DNA of 64,000 bases from Microbulbifer variabilis (GTDB lineage: Bacteria > Pseudomonadota > Gammaproteobacteria > Pseudomonadales > Cellvibrionaceae). The notes beneath the pieces were generated by a model. That model made no database searches. It saw only the letters and a list, made by a program, of their open reading frames with translations, and was not told the DNA's origin. Shown one piece after another: positions 57,296 to 64,000 of this stretch. Within the stretch, counting starts at the first letter, position 1; each line of letters opens with the position of its first letter. Position numbers and translations under genes: made by a program. The stretch lies in assembly GCF_020524905.1 (NCBI RefSeq), contig NZ_JAIVKI010000007.1, forward strand, positions 1 to 64,000. Reading direction: 5' to 3'.

Positions 57296-58894
57296 TTAGC
57301 TGAACTGGTTCATGGTGTTGTCTTTACCAGAAGCTTTCAGGGCAGCTTCACCAGCGAAGTATTCTTTGTGGTCGTCACCGATATCGGAACCAGCCATATT
57401 CTGGTGCTTAACGCAGGCGATACCCTGACGGATTTCTTTACGCTGAACACCTTTTACGTAGCCCAGCATGCCTTGCTCACCGAAGTACTCCTTGGCCAGG
57501 TTGTCGGTAGACAGGGCCGCAGTGTGGTAAGTCGGCAGGGTGATCAGGTGATGGAAGATACCGGCTTCACGGGCAGCGTCGGCCTGGAAGGTGCGGATCT
57601 TCTCGTCTGCGGCTGCAGAAAGCTCGGAGTCGTCATACTCGGCGCTCATCAGGTTGGCGCGGTCGTAAGCGGATACGTCTTTACCTTCTTCGGCCCAGGC
57701 ATCGAACACTTGCTGGCGGAAATTCAAGGTCCAGTTGAAGGACGGGCTGTTGTTGTAAACCAGCTTCGCATTGGGAACGACCTTGCGGATTTCGTCCATC
57801 ATGCCGCCAATCTGGCGAACGTGAGGCTTCTCGGTTTCGATCCAGATCAGGTCGGCACCGTTCTGCAGAGAGGTGATGCTGTCCAGGATACAGCGAGCTT
57901 CGCCAGTGCCCTTGCGGAACTGGAACAGGTTGGAAGCCAGGCGCTTAGGACGCAGCAGCTTGCCTTCACGGTTGATTACAACGTCGCCGTTAGCCAAGTC
58001 GGCCGGTGCGATTTCCTCGCAGTCCAGGAAAGAGTTGTACTGGTCGCCCAGGTCGCCCGGCTCTTTGGTCACGGCGATCTGCTTGGTCAGGCCGGCACCC
58101 AGGGAGTCGGTACGGGCAACGATAACACCGTTGTCTACGCCCAGCTCCAGGAATGCGTAGCGAACTGCGCGGATCTTGGCCAGGAAGTCTTCGTGAGGAA
58201 CGGTTACTTTACCGTCCTGGTGGCCACACTGCTTCTCGTCGGAAACCTGGTTCTCGATCTGGATACAGCAAGCACCTGCTTCGATCATTTGCTTGGCCAT
58301 CAGGTAGGTGGCTTCCGCATTACCGAAACCGGCGTCGATATCGGCGATAATCGGCACAACATGGGTCTTGTGGTTGTCGATCTTGTCTTGTACCGCTTTC
58401 TCGGCTTCTTTGTCGCCAGCTTCACGGGCGGCGTCCAGCTCGCGGAACAGGTCGTTCAGTTCGCGGGCATCGGCTTGACGCAGGAAGGTGTACAGCTCGT
58501 TGATCAGGTGTGCAACAGAGGTTTTCTCGTGCATGGACTGGTCGGGCAGAGGACCGAATTCACTGCGCAGAGCGGCAACCATCCAGCCGGACAGGTACAA
58601 GTAGCGACGGTCGGTGTTGCCTTCGAAGTGCTTCTTAATAGAAATCATCTTCTGTTGGCCGATGAAACCGTGCCAGCAGCCCAGAGACTGGGTGTACTTG
58701 GAGCTGTCCTTGTCGTAGTTCTCCATGTCTGCACGCATGATATTGGCAGTGTATTTGGCAATATCCAGGCCGTTCTTGAATTTGTTCTGGGCGCGCATAC
58801 GAGCAACAGATTCGGGATTGATAGCATCCCAAGTGCCGCTTTTGCTGTCACGGAGCTTAGCTACCGCTTCGATGTCTTGAGTGTAAGTGGACAT
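57296..58894 (-). CDS. aceA: isocitrate lyase
   Basis: 532 residues. It splits isocitrate into glyoxylate and succinate, the first step of the glyoxylate shunt. The catalytic loop is KQCGH (221-225, Cys223) instead of the KKCGH of E. coli; ADIDAGFGNAEATYLM (about 184-199) binds metal, and NNSPSFNWTLNFRQQ closes the site. This length and variant is the Pseudomonas-type subfamily with an extended helical insertion. AAGGAAA precedes the ATG. It diverges from a LysR gene 114 bases away, the likely regulator. Confidence 0.96.
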   Translation of the reverse strand: MSTYTQDIEAVAKLRDSKSGTWDAINPESVARMRAQNKFKNGLDIAKYTANIMRADMENYDKDSSKYTQSLGCWHGFIGQQKMISIKKHFEGNTDRRYLYLSGWMVAALRSEFGPLPDQSMHEKTSVAHLINELYTFLRQADARELNDLFRELDAAREAGDKEAEKAVQDKIDNHKTHVVPIIADIDAGFGNAEATYLMAKQMIEAGACCIQIENQVSDEKQCGHQDGKVTVPHEDFLAKIRAVRYAFLELGVDNGVIVARTDSLGAGLTKQIAVTKEPGDLGDQYNSFLDCEEIAPADLANGDVVINREGKLLRPKRLASNLFQFRKGTGEARCILDSITSLQNGADLIWIETEKPHVRQIGGMMDEIRKVVPNAKLVYNNSPSFNWTLNFRQQVFDAWAEEGKDVSAYDRANLMSAEYDDSELSAAADEKIRTFQADAAREAGIFHHLITLPTYHTAALSTDNLAKEYFGEQGMLGYVKGVQRKEIRQGIACVKHQNMAGSDIGDDHKEYFAGEAALKASGKDNTMNQFS

Positions 58895-59008
58895 GACAGT
58901 GTTTCCTTAAAACGGTGACTGCGATTAGGTGTTGAGTATCTTAGGAGGAGTGGCATAATTTGCCTAATTTATTGATTTTATTTTCACTATCGATCTGGCA
59001 AATGTTGT
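58895..59008. promoter_or_regulatory. divergent control region aceA / lysR
   Basis: 114 bases between divergent starts. LysR-type regulators usually bind and control such shared regions. AT-rich centre; I do not see an unambiguous T-N11-A site. Confidence 0.4.
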
Positions 59009-59944
59009 ATGCAACTGGAAAGAGCTGACCTGAACCTGCTGGTTTATCTGGATGTACTGCTGCGCGAACGCAACGTGACTCGTGCGGCCAACTATCTGGG
59101 CCTGTCCCAACCCGCGATGAGTAATGGCCTCAAGCGCCTGCGCGAACTCTTTGACGACCCCTTATTAGTGCGCACCCGCGAAGGCATGATGCCCACCGAG
59201 CGCGCTCTGGAGCTGCAGCCTATGGTGCGCGAGGCATTGTCCAGCATCGACCGTGTGATTCAGCCCAATCGAGACTTCGATCCTGCCAACACCCGTCGTA
59301 CCTTCCGCATTATGGCCAGTGACTATGCGGAATCCACATTGATTCCGTCCCTGCTCAAGAAGCTGCGCGATGATGCTCCCGGAATCAGCCTGGACATCAT
59401 GACGCCCAGTGACGTGAGCTTTGTGGATGTGGAGCAGGGCAAAGTGGATATGGTGATCAACCGCTTCGATAGCATGCCCCAAAGCTTCCATCAGGCGACT
59501 GTCTGGCGCGATAGCTTTTCCTGCATGATGCGGGCAGATAACCCGATTCTCGAAGACTACAATCTGCAGAGCTATTTGAAGGCCCAGCATATCTGGGTGA
59601 GTAAGACCGGCATGGGCGTTGGTGTAGGGGTTAACCCAGAGGATGTTCAGCGCTTGGGCTGGGTAGATGAAGCTATCGGCAAATTGGGGGAAAAGCGGGA
59701 TATCTCAGTATTTACCCGCCACTACCAGGTGGCTATGTTACTGGCTGAGCAGAGCGACCTGATCGTCACTGTACCTACACGCCTGGCACAGCTCGCCAAT
59801 GACAATCCCAGGGTAGTACGCCGGGACCCGCCACTGGATATCCCTCCATTGGAGCTGAAAATGGCCTGGAGCCCGCTTTTACAACAAAGCGCGCCACACC
59901 GCTGGTTACGGCGCCTGATTCTGGATATTGGCCGGGCTTTATAA
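59009..59944 (+). CDS. LysR-type regulator, NodD-like ligand domain
   Basis: 311 residues. The winged helix-turn-helix is at about 5-65: ADLNLLVYLDVLLRERNVTR and LGLSQPAMSNGLKRLRELF, then DDPLLVRTREGMMPT. The effector domain (about 90-310) fits the NodD-like PBP2 group by length and the MASDYAES start. Its position between divergent aceA and downstream glcB makes control of the glyoxylate shunt likely. The glcB gene starts 189 bases after it with its own leader. Confidence 0.9.
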   Translation: MQLERADLNLLVYLDVLLRERNVTRAANYLGLSQPAMSNGLKRLRELFDDPLLVRTREGMMPTERALELQPMVREALSSIDRVIQPNRDFDPANTRRTFRIMASDYAESTLIPSLLKKLRDDAPGISLDIMTPSDVSFVDVEQGKVDMVINRFDSMPQSFHQATVWRDSFSCMMRADNPILEDYNLQSYLKAQHIWVSKTGMGVGVGVNPEDVQRLGWVDEAIGKLGEKRDISVFTRHYQVAMLLAEQSDLIVTVPTRLAQLANDNPRVVRRDPPLDIPPLELKMAWSPLLQQSAPHRWLRRLILDIGRAL

Positions 59945-60133
59945 GTGACCAGTGAGTAAGGAAGTATGCGCCTTGCGGGTGAATATCGAGTTCTCTAGAC
60001 AATGTTTCATGCGCCAACTGCATTCATAAAAATTTGATCTATGAATAGTGGAAATTGTGTCTATAAATTAGCGGTATGCCGAAATGGCTGTTTAGAATGC
60101 CGTAATTCCAACAATCAGTGAGAGGCCCAGGGT

Positions 60134-62308
60134 ATGACGGAACGAGTCCAAATCGGTGATCTACAAATCGCACCAGAGCTTTACAATCTGGTTTGCGAGG
60201 AAGTGATTCCAGGAACCGGGGTCGATGCCGATAAATTCTGGGCTGGACTCGATGCGATCGTTCGCGACCTGGCGCCAGTGAATCGGTCTCTGCTTGAGAA
60301 GCGCGATGAGCTGCAGGAAACCCTGGATCGCTGGTACACCGATAATCCGGAAGGCTTCCGCGACTTGGAAGGCTATCAGTCATTTTTAAAAGAAATTGGC
60401 TACCTGGTGGATGAGCCTGCTGAATTCAGTGCATCCACTGAAAATGTGGATGAGGAAATCGCGATTCTTGCCGGCCCTCAGTTGGTGGTGCCGGTAATGA
60501 ACGCCCGCTACGCTCTGAATGCCGCGAATGCTCGCTGGGGTAGCCTATACGACGCCCTTTATGGCACCGATGTCATTAGTGAAGAGGGGGGTGCGGAAAA
60601 GGGCAGTGAGTACAACCCTGTGCGCGGAGCCAAAGTTATCGAGTATGCGCGCAACTTTCTCGATCAATCCGCCCCATTAACTTGCGGCAGTCATAAAGAA
60701 GCTGTGCAATATCGCATCAATGGCTCTCTGCTGGAAGTGGTCCAAGCCAATGGCGATATTGCCACCCTAAAAGACGGCACTCAGTTTGCCGGTTACCTCG
60801 GCGACAGCGAAGAACCCTCCAGCCTTTTGCTCAAGCAGCACGGTCTGCACTTTGAAATCCAGATAGATCGCCAGAGCCCTATCGGTAAAACTGATGATGC
60901 GGGCATTAAAGATGTTCTTATGGAATCCGCGCTGACCACCATTATGGACTGTGAGGATTCTGTAGCGGCAGTAGATGCGGAAGATAAGGTTGTTGTTTAC
61001 CGCAACTGGCTCGGTCTGATGCGAGGGGACCTGAAGGAAACCATCATCAAAGGTGGCAAGTCCATTGAGCGCAAACTCAATGCTGATCGTGAATATATTA
61101 CCCCGAATGGCAATCAGCTGACTTTACCGGGTCGCAGCTTGATGTTTGTGCGCAATGTTGGCCATCTTATGACCAACGATGCTGTTTTATATGGTGATGG
61201 CCAGGAAATTCCAGAAGGTATTCTCGATGGAATGGTCACCAGCCTGATCTCTTTGCATGATCTGCGTGGCAATAATGAATTCAAAAACTCCCGCGAAGGT
61301 AGCATCTATATCGTAAAACCGAAGATGCACGGTCCGGAAGAGGTGGCTTTTGCCAACACCCTGTTTAATCGCATTGAGGATGTCCTTGGCTTACCGCGTT
61401 ACACCGTGAAAATGGGCATTATGGATGAGGAGCGTCGTACTACGGTGAACCTCAAAGCCTGCATTGCGGAAGCCAAAGAACGCGTGGTGTTTATCAACAC
61501 CGGCTTCCTGGATCGCACCGGAGATGAAATTCACACATCCATGCTTGCCGGTCCCATGATTCGCAAGGGCGACATGAAGCAATCCACATGGATCAACGCC
61601 TACGAAGAGTGGAACGTGGATGTAGGTCTTAATAGCGGCCTTAAGGGCAGAGCGCAAATTGGTAAAGGCATGTGGCCGATACCAGATCAGATGTCAGCGA
61701 TGATGCACGCAAAACTCGCGCATCCGATGGCCGGTGCAAATACGGCCTGGGTTCCATCGCCCACTGCCGCAACTCTGCACGCCTTGCACTACCACAAAGT
61801 AGATGTGAACCGCCGCCAGGAAGAAATTCAGCATCGCCACCACGCCAAGCTGGAAGATATTCTCACCGTACCGGTGGCTGAAGACACCAACTGGAGCGCT
61901 AAAGAGATCCAGTTGGAACTGGATAATAATGCCCAAGGTATTCTCGGCTATGTAGTGCGCTGGGTTGAACAGGGTGTGGGCTGTTCCAAGGTACCGGATA
62001 TTAATGATGTCGGCCTGATGGAAGACCGTGCAACCTTGCGGATTTCTTCACAACATATTGCCAACTGGCTCAAGCATGACATCGTCACCGAGAAGCAGGT
62101 GCGTGAAACTATGGAGCGCATGGCTGCAGTTGTTGACCGTCAGAATGCCGGTGATGCCAATTACAATAATATGGCACCAGACTTCGACAAGAGCGTTGCC
62201 TTCCAGGCTGCCTGTGAACTCGTTTTTGAAGGTTGTGTACAGCCAAATGGTTATACAGAACCGGTTCTGCATCGCCGCAGACGCGAGTTTAAAGCTTTGA
62301 ATGCTTGA
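60134..62308 (+). CDS. glcB: malate synthase G
   Basis: 724 residues. It condenses glyoxylate with acetyl-CoA to malate. Blocks include [39 protein letters not shown] (about 262-281), [30 protein letters not shown] (with the conserved Pro-Lys-Met-His-Gly), [15 protein letters not shown] and [15 protein letters not shown]. This monomeric G isoform replaces AceB here. GAGAGG precedes the ATG. With aceA and the LysR gene it completes the shunt at one locus. Confidence 0.97.
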   Translation: MTERVQIGDLQIAPELYNLVCEEVIPGTGVDADKFWAGLDAIVRDLAPVNRSLLEKRDELQETLDRWYTDNPEGFRDLEGYQSFLKEIGYLVDEPAEFSASTENVDEEIAILAGPQLVVPVMNARYALNAANARWGSLYDALYGTDVISEEGGAEKGSEYNPVRGAKVIEYARNFLDQSAPLTCGSHKEAVQYRINGSLLEVVQANGDIATLKDGTQFAGYLGDSEEPSSLLLKQHGLHFEIQIDRQSPIGKTDDAGIKDVLMESALTTIMDCEDSVAAVDAEDKVVVYRNWLGLMRGDLKETIIKGGKSIERKLNADREYITPNGNQLTLPGRSLMFVRNVGHLMTNDAVLYGDGQEIPEGILDGMVTSLISLHDLRGNNEFKNSREGSIYIVKPKMHGPEEVAFANTLFNRIEDVLGLPRYTVKMGIMDEERRTTVNLKACIAEAKERVVFINTGFLDRTGDEIHTSMLAGPMIRKGDMKQSTWINAYEEWNVDVGLNSGLKGRAQIGKGMWPIPDQMSAMMHAKLAHPMAGANTAWVPSPTAATLHALHYHKVDVNRRQEEIQHRHHAKLEDILTVPVAEDTNWSAKEIQLELDNNAQGILGYVVRWVEQGVGCSKVPDINDVGLMEDRATLRISSQHIANWLKHDIVTEKQVRETMERMAAVVDRQNAGDANYNNMAPDFDKSVAFQAACELVFEGCVQPNGYTEPVLHRRRREFKALNA

Positions 62309-62330
62309 TTCTAAAGCTCAAAAGTTCCAA

Positions 62331-62354
62331 AAGGCCCCTTAAGGGGCCTTTTTT
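62331..62354 (+). terminator. rho-independent terminator of glcB
   Basis: Eight-pair core AAGGCCCC / GGGGCCTT, loop TTAA, then six T, about 22 bases past the stop. Confidence 0.9.
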
Positions 62355-62941
62355 GTTTGAGGTGAACTTTTTCACTATTAAGGCCAGCGATTAGTGGTTC
62401 AATCACCAAGTTAATAGTGGATTTAAGGATAATAAAGCGGGATCGGCGTAACAAGAATTAGTGAGATCAATTGATTTAGAATTTTCTTTAAGACCTGAAA
62501 TTAAATTCTTGGATACTAAAGAAGACCTATATAGCATGGTGATACCCCCTGAGATATAAGCTTATGTGGAGAGTAAATTCATATCAAAATATAAGTTTTA
62601 CTCTTCATAAATGTCCTTTATGTAAACACTTACATTATCGATTGATTCTTTTTGGCCACTATGACGTTATACCCATTAATAATTGAGTATTCGGCGCAGA
62701 TATTGTTTTTAAGTATCCAAGATTTTTGTTTCAAAATCTGAATAAGCTTTGTTTGTCCCTTATGCCTCATTTCTTGGCTGAGGCCATTTTGACATCTAAT
62801 TGAGCCCCTTAGTGATTCTGGATAACCTTGTGGAGCTTTTATTTTACTGCTTACCTATATGCCATACTTCTTCCCGGCAATTAAAGCAATCAATTGATAT
62901 ATAAACTTTGCGACGCCAAAGAAAAATTTAGGCGTTGCTAA
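62355..62941. other. AT-rich intergenic region before the FUSC gene
   Basis: 587 bases with no supported gene. Two inverted repeats stand out: AGAGTAAA (62570-62577) with TTTACTCT (62597-62604), and GCGACGCC (62910-62917) with GGCGTTGC (62931-62938), the second directly before the FUSC start. The low GC compared with both flanks suggests inserted or decayed DNA. Confidence 0.45.
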
Positions 62942-64000
62942 GTGGTGAAAATACAATCGGAGAAGGCCTTGCAGTTATCTCGCAATGCAAAGGAGTCGTT
63001 CAAACTCGCGACGGCTTTGGTCTCTGTTTATGCCATTGCTATGGGCTTTAATTGGGAGAAACCTTTTTGGGCTGGGTTCGCTGTTATTGTATGTAGCCAG
63101 GCAAACCTCGGGCAGTCCCTTAATAGGGCTATCTTGTGGATACTTGGGACGCTTTTTGCACTATTGGGTGGTTGGTTTATCGTCGCATTATTCCCTCAGG
63201 ATCGTTGGCTCTTTATGATCGCCCTTTCTCTTTGGGTTGCGAGCTGCGTCTATTTCCTACAAAGGTCGCGATATCAGTATTTTTGGATTACATGCGGCTA
63301 TGTCATTTTGCTGTTGTGGGATGCGACTGGCGGTGACCTTTCTATTTCCTACGAAGAAGGAATTCTACGTGTACAGGAATCTTTACTGGGGATCGTCGTT
63401 TACGGTCTTATTGCTGTTCTTGTATGGCCAAATTGTAGCCGAGGAGAGTTAGATAAAGTATCTACTGAGCTTCTCGAAAAGCAACGACTTTTTGCTGAAA
63501 GCTGTTTTAACCGCATCCAAAAACAAGAAAAAGTTGAGGTTCGTCCTGATAAGCGAGTCGAGTTGCTGAAAACAGATACACGTCTTCGCACAGCCATTGA
63601 TGATGCCAGTTCTGATAGTTATGAGATTTGGGAGTGTCGCAAGCAGTGGAATCACTTTGGGTATCGTGCTGAAGCAGTAACTCAGTCACTATTGAAGCTT
63701 GAGGAAAGTTTAGCCCTGTCTAGTGAATTAGGTGTATCCAAATACCTCTCTGGGGTAAGTGAGTATATTGAGGATGTACAGCATCGGTTTGCACAGGTAA
63801 AACTTGCGATCAGTGGAGGGGAGCTCGCAGATACCGCTGGGGAAAGAAATGTCCAGGGCGATGTAGAAAAAATAAAAGAGTTGTCAACATTTCAGACCGC
63901 TGCCTTGGCGATTACAAGGCGATCATTAAATGATCTAGAAGTAGAAACACGTTCATTAATAGATTCTGCGAATGATATACGGAGAATGGGCAGGTCATAT
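62942..64000 (+). CDS. FUSC-family inner-membrane protein (3' end outside window)
   Basis: The frame is open from GTG 62942 (or GTG 62945) to the last base, 353 codons; a TAA stands immediately upstream, so the start is bounded. The N-terminal half carries about five hydrophobic segments: ATALVSVYAIAMGF, FWAGFAVIVCSQANLGQSL, AILWILGTLFALLGGWFIVA, LFMIALSLWVASCVYFLQ and YFWITCGYVILLLWDATGG, then LLGIVVYGLIAVLVWP. This is the fusaric acid resistance (FUSC/AaeB) layout; a long cytoplasmic helical region follows (about 160-350, QRLFAESCFNRIQKQ). Such proteins help export aromatic acids or similar compounds, usually with an AaeA/HlyD partner, which would lie beyond the window. Function is by family resemblance. 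Confidence 0.75.
   Translation, partial: MVKIQSEKALQLSRNAKESFKLATALVSVYAIAMGFNWEKPFWAGFAVIVCSQANLGQSLNRAILWILGTLFALLGGWFIVALFPQDRWLFMIALSLWVASCVYFLQRSRYQYFWITCGYVILLLWDATGGDLSISYEEGILRVQESLLGIVVYGLIAVLVWPNCSRGELDKVSTELLEKQRLFAESCFNRIQKQEKVEVRPDKRVELLKTDTRLRTAIDDASSDSYEIWECRKQWNHFGYRAEAVTQSLLKLEESLALSSELGVSKYLSGVSEYIEDVQHRFAQVKLAISGGELADTAGERNVQGDVEKIKELSTFQTAALAITRRSLNDLEVETRSLIDSANDIRRMGRSY

Noticed and set aside
57368-58918. 516-codon open frame antisense to aceA
   Set aside because: It mirrors the high-GC codon usage of aceA; the aceA protein is unambiguous and the antisense product has no recognisable domain.
62910-62938. Inverted repeat before the FUSC gene as a terminator
   Set aside because: One mismatched pair, a 13-base loop and no T run; treated as a repeat only.

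Overview
The window looks like chromosome of a marine gammaproteobacterium of the Cellvibrionales type; Microbulbifer or a close relative is my best guess. This rests on gene order and protein style (Pseudomonas-like rne-rluC and yceD-rpmF-plsX-fabD-fabG-acpP-fabF-pabC-mltG-tmk-holB-pilZ-tatD blocks, a 531-residue type isocitrate lyase, malate synthase G, a secreted M4 protease with tandem PPC domains), not on a database search.

Region 1 (1-7626) is accessory DNA. It opens inside the 3' end of a phage tail-tip (TipJ-like) gene. AT-rich cargo follows: a possible leader ORF, a small secreted two-cysteine protein that may have an AB5-toxin B-subunit-like fold, a secreted metallophosphoesterase, a GNAT-like protein and an HNH lipoprotein. 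Next come a lone I-E-type CRISPR-like repeat, an unrecognised leftward gene set, a probably frameshifted XRE regulator, an SRAP (YedK-like) abasic-site protein and an orphan umuD behind a perfect LexA box. The block ends at the 3' end of a tRNA-Ser(UGA) gene, a classic integration site, so I read it as a decayed prophage or island.

Region 2 (7627-24984) is core: tRNA-Ser, rne with a long leader, rluC, a HAD phosphatase, maf, then the fatty acid/phospholipid cluster running into pabC, mltG, tmk, holB, a PilZ gene, tatD and an all-alpha dUTPase. A consensus promoter ends almost on the yceD start codon, which suggests a leaderless mRNA for the head of the cluster.

Region 3 (25000-48800) is mixed metabolism: mdh, a DUF2244 membrane protein, bcp with an 18-bp palindrome at its promoter, a short AraC-type protein, a yajC without secDF, a D-cysteine desulfhydrase-like enzyme, an alanine/sodium symporter with a large insert, the M4 protease, a divergent PuuA-like/PuuB-like polyamine pair with a TetR regulator and a 5'-nucleotidase, cysB, a thioredoxin-like protein, pabB, divergent ppsR/ppsA, an L,D-transpeptidase, an RraA-like protein whose stop codon lies in a heptamer repeat, and a di-heme oxidoreductase.

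Region 4 (49187-62308) is a two-carbon metabolism block: fadE, an acetyl-CoA hydrolase/transferase, ackA-pta, aceA, a LysR regulator and glcB. Together they release acetyl-CoA from fatty acids, exchange it with acetate and assimilate it through the glyoxylate shunt; ppsA elsewhere in the window would feed gluconeogenesis. The window ends inside a FUSC-family membrane protein gene.
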